Positions 6,604 through 13,348 of a DNA stretch of 24,816 bases are shown piece by piece (position 1 is the first letter of the stretch; every line of letters begins with the position of its first letter). The translations under genes were made by a program, and so were the position numbers. Source of the DNA: CBFDBF01 sp050295355 (lineage in GTDB: Bacteria > Pseudomonadota > Gammaproteobacteria > Chromatiales > Chromatiaceae); the NCBI GenBank assembly GCA_050295355.1, contig JBNKPL010000024.1, positions 1-24,816 of the forward strand, given 5' to 3'. Below the pieces are notes generated by a model. It searched no databases, was not told the DNA's origin, and saw only the letters and a program-made list of their open reading frames with translations.

Positions 6604-6652
6604 GGGCCTGTTAACACTAATCGACGACAATCCGATTAGTGTTAACAGGCCC
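6604..6652. repeat. perfect 20-bp inverted repeat after cydX
   Basis: Bases 6604-6623 (starting GGGCCTGTTAACAC) are exactly complementary to 6633-6652, around a 9-base loop. The plus strand continues with seven A, not T, so it is not itself a canonical plus-strand terminator. Its outer GGCCTGT/ACAGGCC pair is identical to that of the neighbouring terminator hairpin. It could be a transcript-stabilising hairpin, a REP-like palindrome or paired IS/MITE ends. Confidence 0.85.
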
Positions 6653-6691
6653 AAAAAAAGGCCTGTCCGGATGTTCCGTACAGGCCTTTTT
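6653..6691. terminator. bidirectional intrinsic terminator between cydX and tRNA-Asn
   Basis: AAAAAAA (6653-6659), GGCCTGT (6660-6666), a 13-base loop, ACAGGCC (6680-6686) and TTTTT (6687-6691). The A tract becomes a T tract on the other strand, so it can end both the cyd operon (plus) and the convergent tRNA-Asn transcript (minus). Confidence 0.88.
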
Positions 6692-6697
6692 CATGGA

Positions 6698-6773
6698 TGG
6701 CTCCCCGGGACAGGCTCGAACTGCCGACCCAGCGGTTAACAGCCGCTTGCTCTACCGACTGAGCTACCGGGGA
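6698..6773 (-). tRNA. tRNA-Asn(GTT)
   Basis: On the minus strand the 76-base cloverleaf has acceptor TCCCCGG pairing with CCGGGGA, D-loop GTAGCTCAGTCGGTAGAGC, anticodon arm GCGGCTGTTAACCGC with anticodon GTT (6740-6738), a GGTTCGA-like T-loop (AGTTCGAGCC), discriminator G and genome-encoded CCA (6698-6700). No integrase or attachment repeat is seen beside it. Confidence 0.97.
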
Positions 6774-6785
6774 ATGAAGCCGCGT

Positions 6786-6814
6786 ATATTAGTCGTCTCG
6801 CCCGGCAGGGTCAA
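6786..6814 (-). promoter_or_regulatory. sigma-70 promoter of tRNA-Asn
   Basis: On the minus strand TTGACC (6814-6809), a 17-base spacer and TAATAT (6791-6786), followed by a GC-rich discriminator-like ACGCGGC before the tRNA at 6773. It sits in the 57 bases between the pilin-like stop codon and the tRNA, so the tRNA is independently transcribed. Confidence 0.8.
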
Positions 6815-6830
6815 TAGTCCAGCGGATTAG

Positions 6831-7385
6831 TCATTCGCAGTTCAGGGCCGTTCCGTCGGAACGTTTGTCGGAGAGGCGGGGGCGGCCGGTGTTGGAGAGA
6901 ATCACCGCCCGCGGGTCAGCCCGGTCATTCAGATCGCACAGGGTAAATGTGGCGTTGGTGCCGGCCGCGGTGCCATTGGCTTTGTACGCGATTTTGCGCC
7001 GGCCAGTGGAGGTTTCAATCCGGATGCCCTCAAAATCCGCCTGTTGGAACCTCAGTAAGGGCTCATCCGAGTCGAACTGGTTGTCCTGATCCAGATCCAC
7101 GAAGACCATGAAACCCTGCTGCCACTGGTAGCTGTCCAGACACCCCGTTCCGTCGCTACTTGGACAGAGAACTGTCTTGGCGCCCCGCTTGATGGATTCG
7201 CTGCGGGCGAGATGCAGATAGCTCACGATGCCGTTGCTGGCCGCGACGATACGGTTGCTCGCGATCACCTCCTGGAACGAGGGTATGGCAACGGCCATCA
7301 GAAAGATGGCGACACTGAGGGTGATGATCAATTCTATAAGGGTGAAACCGGCCGCACGGCCGGGCAGGGCATAGGTATTCCCCAT
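6831..7385 (-). CDS. GspH/FimT-family type IV minor pseudopilin
   Basis: A 184-residue prepilin-like protein. A 13-residue basic leader ends in Gly, then FTLIELIITLSVAIFLMAVAI forms the class III N-terminal helix with cleavage after Gly13 and the key Glu at +5 (Glu18). The globular part (about 45-184) has the GspH/FimT pattern, including LARSESIKRGAKTVLCPSSDG, QQGFMVFVD and a C-terminal NTGRPRLSD segment, with four cysteines that may pair. AAGGAG lies six bases before the ATG. It is a lone pilin gene: no other type IV pilus or secretion genes are nearby, so its assembly machine must be encoded elsewhere. Confidence 0.9.
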   Translation of the reverse strand: MGNTYALPGRAAGFTLIELIITLSVAIFLMAVAIPSFQEVIASNRIVAASNGIVSYLHLARSESIKRGAKTVLCPSSDGTGCLDSYQWQQGFMVFVDLDQDNQFDSDEPLLRFQQADFEGIRIETSTGRRKIAYKANGTAAGTNATFTLCDLNDRADPRAVILSNTGRPRLSDKRSDGTALNCE

Positions 7386-7415
7386 GGTGCACTCCTTCGC
7401 ATATCCATGACGTAA

Positions 7416-7430
7416 TCCAATTCCATTGGA
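7416..7430. promoter_or_regulatory. 15-bp palindrome upstream of the pilin-like gene
   Basis: TCCAAT-TCC-ATTGGA is a perfect dyad, with arms 7416-7421 and 7425-7430. It lies 31 bases before the pilin-like start on the minus strand, in the probable promoter zone. It could be an operator, but no binding protein is recognised. Confidence 0.3.
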
Positions 7431-7450
7431 AAAATAAGTTTATCCACTCC

Positions 7451-7485
7451 AAACAAAAACGGGAAGCCCCGGCGGGACTTCCCGT
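7451..7485 (-). terminator. intrinsic terminator of the aminotransferase gene
   Basis: Read on the minus strand, ACGGGAAG (7485-7478) pairs with CTTCCCGT (7466-7459), extendable by three G-C pairs after one mismatch. A TTTTTGTTT tail (7458-7451) follows. It lies 27 bases after the aminotransferase stop and separates that gene from the pilin-like gene downstream. Confidence 0.85.
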
Positions 7486-7512
7486 TGTTTTGCGGCGGCC
7501 TGTCCGCCGGGT

Positions 7513-8700
7513 TTAGCCGCCCAGCCCCTTTTCCAGCCGATCCAGGGCTTTGGTCAGGTTCTCCATGCTGGTGGCGATGGAGAGCCGGACATGGCCGGCC
7601 AGGCCGAAGGCGGAACCGGGCACCACGGCGACCCCGGCATGTTCGATCAGATATTCGGCCAGTTCCACGTCGTTGGCGACGCCGTCGATCCCGGCGATGG
7701 CCTCCGCCACATTGGGAAAGCAGTAGAAGGTGCCGTCCGCGGGCAGGCACTCCACCCCGGGGATCTTGTTCAGGCGCTCCACCACATAGTCGTGGCGCTC
7801 CTTGAAGTGGACCAGCATGTCGCCGATGCACTCCTGGGGGCCTTCCAGCGCCGCCTGGGCCGCCACCTGGGAGATGGAGGTGGGGTTGGAGGTGCTCTGG
7901 GACTGGATCTTTTTCATCGCCTTGATGATGTCCGCCGGACCCGCGGCATAGCCGATACGCCAGCCGGTCATGGAGTAGGCCTTGGATACGCCGTTCAGCA
8001 CCAGGCAGCGGTCGTACAGTTCCGGGCAGGCGTTGAGGATGTTGACGAAGGGCTCCTCCGTCCAGAGGATGTGCTCGTACATGTCATCGGTGGCGACCAG
8101 TATCCGCGGATACTCCAGCAGCACCTTGCCCAGTTCCTCCAGCTCCTCCCGGCTGTAGGCCATGCCAGTGGGGTTGGAGGGGCTGTTGATGACCACCAGC
8201 CGGGTCTGGTCGGTGATGGCGGCCTTCAACTGCTTGGGGGTGATCTTGAAGTGCTGATCCGCGCCCGCCTGGATAAAGACGGGGATACCGCCGGCCAGCA
8301 GGGTCATGTCGGGGTAGGAGACCCAGTAGGGGGCCGGGATGACCACCTCGTCGCCCGGGTCCAGCACCGCCTGGGCCATGTTGTAGAAGCTCTGTTTGCC
8401 GCCGCAGGAGACCAGGATCTGATCCGCGGCGTACTCCAGCCCGTTGTCGCGCTTGAATTTTTCGATGATGGCCTTTTTCAGACCGGCGGTGCCGTCCACG
8501 GGGGTGTACTTGGTGAACCCGTCTTCAATGGCTTTGACGGCGGCCTGTTTGATGTGTTCGGGGGTATCGAAGTCGGGCTCCCCGGCGCCCAGGCCGATAA
8601 TGTCTTTCCCCGCGGCGCGCATCTCGGCGGCGCGGGCGGTGACGGCCAGGGTGGGTGAAGGCTTGACGGCCTGGACTCGGGCGGAAAGTTTAATACTCAT
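7513..8700 (-). CDS. pyridoxal-phosphate class I aminotransferase, probable aspartate aminotransferase
   Basis: A 395-residue fold-type I aminotransferase. It has the substrate segment GLGAGEPDFDTPEHI (about 36-50), KYTPVDGTAGL, the PLP-contact SCGGKQ, NSPSNPTG and the PLP-binding lysine in NGVSKAYSMTGWRIGYA, with the arginine-containing HVRLSIATS near the C terminus. The pattern is that of the 1-beta/Thermus-like aspartate (or prephenate) aminotransferases, which exchange amino groups between aspartate and 2-oxoglutarate in the cytoplasm. Exact specificity cannot be read from sequence alone. It diverges from uvrB; no strong ribosome site precedes the ATG. Confidence 0.93.
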   Translation of the reverse strand: MSIKLSARVQAVKPSPTLAVTARAAEMRAAGKDIIGLGAGEPDFDTPEHIKQAAVKAIEDGFTKYTPVDGTAGLKKAIIEKFKRDNGLEYAADQILVSCGGKQSFYNMAQAVLDPGDEVVIPAPYWVSYPDMTLLAGGIPVFIQAGADQHFKITPKQLKAAITDQTRLVVINSPSNPTGMAYSREELEELGKVLLEYPRILVATDDMYEHILWTEEPFVNILNACPELYDRCLVLNGVSKAYSMTGWRIGYAAGPADIIKAMKKIQSQSTSNPTSISQVAAQAALEGPQECIGDMLVHFKERHDYVVERLNKIPGVECLPADGTFYCFPNVAEAIAGIDGVANDVELAEYLIEHAGVAVVPGSAFGLAGHVRLSIATSMENLTKALDRLEKGLGG

Positions 8701-8825
8701 CTGCGGTATCCATGGTTACAATGAAAGGCGTTCCTGGTTCTGTCGCCACACGGTGTTCTGTAGCACCCTCGGTCGACAGGCCGTATGTAATCATAGCCAA
8801 TCCGCCGCCTTAGCAGAATCCCCTG
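8701..8825. other. divergent promoter region between aminotransferase and uvrB
   Basis: This 125-base spacer must hold both promoters. I see no close match to the enterobacterial LexA box (CTGT-N8-ACAG). The nearest thing is CTGT and ACAG separated by 14 bases, which is too far. No convincing -35/-10 pair stands out. Confidence 0.5.
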
Positions 8826-10832
8826 ATGACGAAAGAGTTTCAATTGGTCAACGAGTTTGCCCCGGCCGGCGACCAGCCGGAGGCGATCGAACGCCTGGTG
8901 GAGGGATTGAACGACGGCGAGGCGGGCATGACCCTGCTGGGGGTGACCGGCTCGGGCAAGACCTTCACCATCGCCAATGTGATCCAGCGGGTACAGCGTC
9001 CCGCCCTGATCCTGGCCCACAACAAGACCCTCGCCGCCCAGCTCTACGGGGAGATGAAGGAGTTTTTCCCCCACAACGCGGTGGAGTATTTCGTCTCCTA
9101 TTACGACTATTACCAGCCCGAGGCCTATGTCCCTTCCTCGGACACCTTCATCGAGAAGGACGCCTCGGTGAACGAGCACATCGAACAGATGCGGCTCTCC
9201 GCCACCAAGGCCCTGCTGGAGCGGCCGGACACCATCATCGTCGCCACCGTCTCCTGCATCTACGGCCTGGGCGATCCGCGCTCCTATCTCAGCATGGTGC
9301 TGCACCTGTCGCGGGGCGACACCATGGACCAGCGGGCCATCCTGCGCCGCCTGGCGGAGCTGCAGTACACCCGCAACGAGGTGGAGCTGCACCGCGCCAC
9401 CTATCGGGTGCGGGGCGAGGTGATCGACATCTACCCGGCGGAGTCGGACAAGGAGGCGGTGCGGATCGAGCTGTTTGACGACGAGATCGAAAATATCGCC
9501 CTGTTCGATCCCCTCACGGGCGAGGTGCTGCGGCGTGTACCGCGCTACACCGTCTATCCCAAGTCCCACTATGTGACCCCCCGCGAGACCATGCTGGCGG
9601 CGGTGGAGCAGATCAAGGAGGAGTTGCAGGAGCGGCTGGAGCAGTTGCGGGGCGCCAACAAGCTGGTGGAGGCCCAGCGGCTGGAGCAGCGCACCCGGTT
9701 CGATATCGAGATGATCATGGAACTCGGCTACTGTTCAGGGATCGAGAACTACTCCCGCTACCTCTCGGGCCGCCGGGCGGGGGAGCCGCCGCCCACCCTG
9801 CTGGACTACCTGCCGGACAACGCCCTGCTGGTGGCGGACGAGAGCCATGTCTCCATCCCCCAGCTCGGCGGCATGTACAAGGGCGACCGCTCGCGCAAGG
9901 AGACCCTGGTGGAGTACGGCTTCCGCCTGCCCTCCGCCCTGGACAACCGCCCCCTGCGCTTCGAGGAGTTCGAGGCGCGGGCCACCCAGACCATCTATGT
10001 CTCGGCCACCCCGCGCGAGTACGAACTCCAGCACTCGGGCGCGGTGGTGGAGCAGGTGGTACGTCCCACCGGCCTGGTGGACCCCGAACTGGAGGTGCGC
10101 CCCGCCGGCACCCAGGTGGACGATCTGCTCTCCGAGATTCGCCGCACGGTAGGGCAGGGGGACCGGGTGCTGGTGACCACCCTTACCAAGCGTATGGCGG
10201 AGGACCTCACCGACTACCTCAACGACCACGACGTGCGGGTGCGTTATCTCCACTCCGATATCGACACGGTGGAGCGGGTGGAGATCATCCGCGACCTGCG
10301 CCTCGGCGAGTTCGATGTGCTTGTGGGGATCAACCTGCTGCGCGAAGGGCTCGACATGCCCGAGGTGGCCCTGGTGGCCATCCTCGATGCGGACAAGGAG
10401 GGCTTCCTGCGTTCGGAGGGGTCCCTGATCCAGACCATCGGCCGCGCCGCCCGCAACGTCAACGGCCGCGCCATCCTCTACGCCGACAAGATCACTGGCT
10501 CCATGCAGCGCGCCATGGACGAGACCGAACGGCGGCGCGCCAAACAGATCGCCTACAACGAAGAGCACGGCATCACCCCCCAGAGCATCCGCAAGAGCGT
10601 GGCGGACATCATGGAAGGGGCGCGCCCGGGCGCACCCATGCCGGCCCGCGAGTATGCCCGTGTGGCCGAGACCCAGGCGGAGTACGCGGCCCTGACACCC
10701 AAGCAGATGGCGAAAAAGATCCAGGAGCTGGAGAAGCAGATGTACCAGCACGCCCAGGACCTGGAATTCGAGGAGGCGGCCCAGGTGCGGGACCAGATCC
10801 GCACTCTGCAGGGGCAGGGGATCTTGGCATAG
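8826..10832 (+). CDS. uvrB: excinuclease ABC subunit B
   Basis: A 668-residue DNA-damage verification helicase of nucleotide excision repair, which acts with UvrA and UvrC. It starts with the conserved FQLVNEFAPAGDQPEAI. Walker A is GVTGSGKTFTIA (about 39-50) and the beta-hairpin region YYDYYQPEAYVPSSDTFIEKD is intact. Helicase motifs include LLVADESHVS, SATPREYE, GINLLREGLDMPEV and IQTIGRAARN. The C-terminal UvrC-interacting UVR motif (LEKQMYQHAQDLEFEEAAQVRDQI) ends the protein. Length and order match the family. The ATG has only a weak ribosome site. A hairpin plus T6 terminator lies 44 bases beyond the stop. Confidence 0.98.
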   Translation: MTKEFQLVNEFAPAGDQPEAIERLVEGLNDGEAGMTLLGVTGSGKTFTIANVIQRVQRPALILAHNKTLAAQLYGEMKEFFPHNAVEYFVSYYDYYQPEAYVPSSDTFIEKDASVNEHIEQMRLSATKALLERPDTIIVATVSCIYGLGDPRSYLSMVLHLSRGDTMDQRAILRRLAELQYTRNEVELHRATYRVRGEVIDIYPAESDKEAVRIELFDDEIENIALFDPLTGEVLRRVPRYTVYPKSHYVTPRETMLAAVEQIKEELQERLEQLRGANKLVEAQRLEQRTRFDIEMIMELGYCSGIENYSRYLSGRRAGEPPPTLLDYLPDNALLVADESHVSIPQLGGMYKGDRSRKETLVEYGFRLPSALDNRPLRFEEFEARATQTIYVSATPREYELQHSGAVVEQVVRPTGLVDPELEVRPAGTQVDDLLSEIRRTVGQGDRVLVTTLTKRMAEDLTDYLNDHDVRVRYLHSDIDTVERVEIIRDLRLGEFDVLVGINLLREGLDMPEVALVAILDADKEGFLRSEGSLIQTIGRAARNVNGRAILYADKITGSMQRAMDETERRRAKQIAYNEEHGITPQSIRKSVADIMEGARPGAPMPAREYARVAETQAEYAALTPKQMAKKIQELEKQMYQHAQDLEFEEAAQVRDQIRTLQGQGILA

Positions 10833-10875
10833 CGAACGACCATGCTTGTGACGGCAGGGCTAAAGGCGGCTCTAC

Positions 10876-10908
10876 CGATCCCATGTGCGAGTGGCTGGAT
10901 CGTTTTTT
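10876..10908 (+). terminator. intrinsic terminator of uvrB
   Basis: CGATCC (10876-10881) pairs with GGATCG (10897-10902), with a further CCA/TGG pairing possible inside. TTTTTT follows at 10903-10908. The T tract abuts the first long palindrome copy directly, an arrangement repeated after the next gene. Confidence 0.65.
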
Positions 10909-11003
10909 GCCACAGAGATCACAGAGAACACAGAGGGTAACCAGTTGCTGCAATAGCGCTCTGTGAACTCTGTGTGCTCTGTGTGCTCTGTGTGCTCTGT
11001 GGC
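10909..11003 (+). repeat. long imperfect palindrome, copy 1 (CACAGAG/CTCTGTG type)
   Basis: The unit begins GCCACAGAG and ends CTCTGTGGC. The left arm holds three CACAGAG words spaced 8-9 bases apart. The right arm holds CTCTGTG words in a 9-base rhythm, including three tandem TGTGCTCTG units where copy 2 has one. The two arms would fold into a long hairpin around a roughly 25-base centre. Copy 2 lies at 12063-12139 in the same orientation. Confidence 0.92.
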
Positions 11004-11163
11004 TAGTATCGGGATGTGAACAGGAAGTCAGCCTGGATATTAGCGCTATTAAAGGAACTAAGTGATTTCTAGGAGTTGTCTTGGGTGTGCTAAACGCCTG
11101 TAGTAATATCTGCATTGGAGTGCTCAATTAATAATGCGTAGTTCAAGTAACAAGGAGAATCTA

Positions 11164-11988
11164 ATGGCAAAAGTTCCCACAGTTGTTGCAACACGTCTAA
11201 AAAGCGAAGTCCCGCGTTTCCAGAAGATACTGCAAAGTGCCAGAGATAAAGATATCAATGAGGCCGATACTGTTGTAATCATTACCGATATACTTGAGCA
11301 GGTATTCGGCCTGGATAAGTACGAAGATATAACTAGGGAATTTGCAATTCAGGGTACATTTGTTGATCTTGCAGTCCGAACAAAGAACTCCATTGATTAC
11401 CTTATCGAGGTTAAAGCGATTGGGATCGACCTGAAAGATAATCATCTACGCCAGGCCGTAGGATATGCCTCAAAAGAGGGTGTTCGCTGGGTAGTGCTCA
11501 CCAACGGTATTGAATGGGAAATCTATAGGGTTTTGGTGGATGGTCAAGTGACGAGCGATAGGATACTCGCTTTTAATTTTCTAGATATGAATATGCGTCG
11601 AACCGATGACATGGAAACGCTTTTCATGCTGTGTAAGCGTGCAATCAGTAAGGACCTGATAGAAGAGTTTTATGAGCACAGGCAGGCATGCAATCGATTT
11701 ACTATTGGAGCATTGTTAGTTTCCGATCCTGTAGTATCCCTAGTTCGAAGGCAGTTGAAGCAAATGACGCCAGGGCTAAAATCAACCATCGACGAGGTCA
11801 GAGATATTATCAGTGCTGAGGTTCTCAAACGCGAGGTTCGGGAAAGCGAGGCTGCTCAGGAGGCAAACAGGAAAGTAAAGCGAGCAATGGCCAAGGCCGA
11901 ACGCACGAAGGCTGCAAAAAAGACTCAGCCTTCAACTACTCAAGAGCAAGAGCGGCAAGAGGGGGAGTTTTCCGAGGGTGCTATGTAG
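11164..11988 (+). CDS. solitary HsdR N-terminal-domain (PD-(D/E)XK nuclease-like) protein
   Basis: A 274-residue protein. Residues about 30-125 carry the type I restriction HsdR N-terminal nuclease pattern: Asp68 (TFVDLAV), Glu82-x-Lys84 (YLIEVKA) and the QxxxY motif Gln97-Tyr101 (RQAVGYA), followed by VVLTNGIEWEIYRV. The helicase domains of a real HsdR (about 1000 residues) are absent. Residues 221-274 are a charged Lys/Glu/Ala/Gln-rich tail, perhaps DNA-binding or coiled. No HsdM or HsdS is nearby. I chose ATG 11164 because AAGGAG lies seven bases upstream; ATG 11134 in frame has none. The gene is visibly AT-richer than its neighbours and sits between two copies of one palindrome, suggesting transfer. 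Nuclease activity is inferred from intact motifs. Confidence 0.82.
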   Translation: MAKVPTVVATRLKSEVPRFQKILQSARDKDINEADTVVIITDILEQVFGLDKYEDITREFAIQGTFVDLAVRTKNSIDYLIEVKAIGIDLKDNHLRQAVGYASKEGVRWVVLTNGIEWEIYRVLVDGQVTSDRILAFNFLDMNMRRTDDMETLFMLCKRAISKDLIEEFYEHRQACNRFTIGALLVSDPVVSLVRRQLKQMTPGLKSTIDEVRDIISAEVLKREVRESEAAQEANRKVKRAMAKAERTKAAKKTQPSTTQEQERQEGEFSEGAM

Positions 11989-12023
11989 GCGGAAATTGAT
12001 TACGCAACAATGACAGGGCACCC

Positions 12024-12062
12024 ATGATTCATTGTGTGTGCGAGAAGCCAGATCATTTTTTT
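12024..12062 (+). terminator. weak terminator-like hairpin after the nuclease-like gene
   Basis: ATGAT (12024-12028) pairs with ATCAT (12052-12056) across a long loop, and a run of seven T (12056-12062, beginning with the last base of the stem) leads straight into palindrome copy 2. The position corresponds to the uvrB terminator beside copy 1, but the stem is short and AT-rich. Confidence 0.35.
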
Positions 12063-12139
12063 GCCACAGAGTTCACAGAGAAACACAGAGGTAACTACTT
12101 GTTGTAATAGCTCTCTGTGAACTCTGTGTGCTCTGTGGC
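12063..12139 (+). repeat. long imperfect palindrome, copy 2 (CACAGAG/CTCTGTG type)
   Basis: This is a direct copy of 10909-11003, beginning GCCACAGAG and ending CTCTGTGGC, 18 bases shorter because it has one TGTGCTCTG unit instead of three. Similarity continues upstream through the T tract and a TGTGCGAG word. It ends seven bases from the stop codon of the convergent permease gene. Confidence 0.92.
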
Positions 12140-12146
12140 TAATCTT

Positions 12147-13346
12147 CTATTCAGCGCGAAGCGCCTCAATGGGATCGAGATTGGCCGCCCTGAGGGCGGG
12201 CGCTACCCCGGCCGCCAGGCCGATGGCGGCGGCGATGGCCTCCGCCAGCAGCACATAGCTCCAGGGGGTGTGGGTAGGCAGGGCCGGGACGGCGGCGCCC
12301 AGACCCCAGGCCCCGCCGGCGCCGAGGATCAGACCGGCCAGTCCCCCCAGGCTGGCGAGCACCACCGCCTCGCCGATAAAGAGATAGAGAATCTCCCGGC
12401 GTCCGGCCCCCACCGCGCGCAGCAGGCCGATCTCCGGGGTGCGTTCCGTCACCGCGATGGTCATGATGGTGAGGATGCCCACGCCGCCCACCAGCAGGGA
12501 GATGCCGCCCAGGGCCCCCACGGCGAGGGTGAGCACGTCGAGGATGGAGCCGAGGGTCTCCAGCATCTGGTCCTGGGTGATGATGGTGAAGTCTTCGCTG
12601 CCGTGGCGGGCGGTGAGCAGCTTGCGCACGCTCTCCGCGATCTCTTCGCTGTCCGCATCCGGGGCGTAGAGCAGGTCCACCTCCATGACGCTCTCGCGGT
12701 TGAACATGGACATGGCCTTCATGGCGGGGATATAGACGGCGTCATCCAGGTCGAATCCCAGCATCTGTCCCTTGGACTCCATGATACCGATGATGCGGTA
12801 GCTCTCGCTGCCGATGCGGATGCGCTTGCCGAGCGGGTTGTCACTGCCGAACAGCTCGTCCCGCACCTTGCTGCCCAATACCACGAAAGAGCGGGCGTGG
12901 CGGGGGTCGTCCGCCGGGAGAAAACGGCCCACGGCCGGTTTCATCAGCCACACCTCGGGAACCGCCGGGCCGACGCCGAGCACCATGGTGCGGCGGCTGC
13001 GGTGTTCCGCCTCAATGGCGGCGTTGCCCTGGATGACCGGCACGTGGGCCAGGACCTTGGGCAGCCGGCCCAGGGTTTCGGCGTCGTCCATGCTGAGGGG
13101 GCGCACATTGCTGATCATGGCCCCGGACATGCCCATGGTGCTGGTCTTGCCCGGGGTGACGGCGATCAGATTGGTGCCGAACTGGGTGAACTCGCCGAGC
13201 ACGAAGCGGTGTACCCCCTCGCCGATGGAGGTGAGCAGCACCACAGAGGCGATGCCCACGGCGATGCCCAGGGCGGTAAGGAAGCTGCGCAGGCGATGGG
13301 CGATCACGGAACCCAGGGAGAGGCGGATGAAGTCGCGGGTCAGCAT
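12147..13346 (-). CDS. ABC transporter permease, MacB/FtsX family (second permease)
   Basis: A 399-residue permease. It has an N-terminal helix (about 18-40, RSFLTALGIAVGIASVVLL), a large periplasmic MacB core domain (about 45-250) and three C-terminal FtsX helices, including LAVGALGGISLLVGGVGILTIM, the coupling segment ERTPEIGLLRAVGAGR and the end PALRAANLDPIEALRAE. The start is minus-strand ATG 13346, set by GGGGAG seven bases upstream; the reading frame stays open further upstream but that part is a shadow of the first permease gene. It begins two bases after the stop of that gene. Together with adaptor and ATPase it forms a MacAB-like exporter of unknown substrate. Confidence 0.92.
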   Translation of the reverse strand: MLTRDFIRLSLGSVIAHRLRSFLTALGIAVGIASVVLLTSIGEGVHRFVLGEFTQFGTNLIAVTPGKTSTMGMSGAMISNVRPLSMDDAETLGRLPKVLAHVPVIQGNAAIEAEHRSRRTMVLGVGPAVPEVWLMKPAVGRFLPADDPRHARSFVVLGSKVRDELFGSDNPLGKRIRIGSESYRIIGIMESKGQMLGFDLDDAVYIPAMKAMSMFNRESVMEVDLLYAPDADSEEIAESVRKLLTARHGSEDFTIITQDQMLETLGSILDVLTLAVGALGGISLLVGGVGILTIMTIAVTERTPEIGLLRAVGAGRREILYLFIGEAVVLASLGGLAGLILGAGGAWGLGAAVPALPTHTPWSYVLLAEAIAAAIGLAAGVAPALRAANLDPIEALRAE

Positions 13347-13348
13347 GG

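Larger units (their letters stand above)
10833..11163. other. spacer between uvrB and the nuclease-like gene
   Basis: A 331-base non-coding stretch. It holds the uvrB terminator, the first copy of the CACAGAG/CTCTGTG palindrome, and about 160 bases of AT-richer sequence (11004-11163) that must contain the promoter of the next gene. No clear -35/-10 pair was found. An upstream in-frame ATG at 11134 lacks a ribosome site. Confidence 0.6.

Noticed and set aside
6698..6773. tRNA-Asn as an integration site of a genomic island.
   Set aside because: No integrase gene and no repeat of the tRNA 3' end was noticed in the window.
7591..8658. Long plus-strand frame antisense to the aminotransferase, and the similar long frames antisense to uvrB (8697-9569, 9735-10751).
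   Set aside because: These are low-complexity Gly/Val/Leu/His/Asp-rich products, typical of GC-rich antisense frames. They have no motifs, and the opposite strand carries intact conserved genes.
8701..8825. LexA/SOS box upstream of uvrB.
   Set aside because: CTGT and ACAG occur but 14 bases apart rather than 8, so the enterobacterial LexA consensus is not met.
10909..12139. CRISPR array, because of regularly spaced CACAGAG words.
   Set aside because: The repeated words are 7-9 bases in two palindromic clusters with no 25-40 base repeats, no unique spacers and no cas genes.
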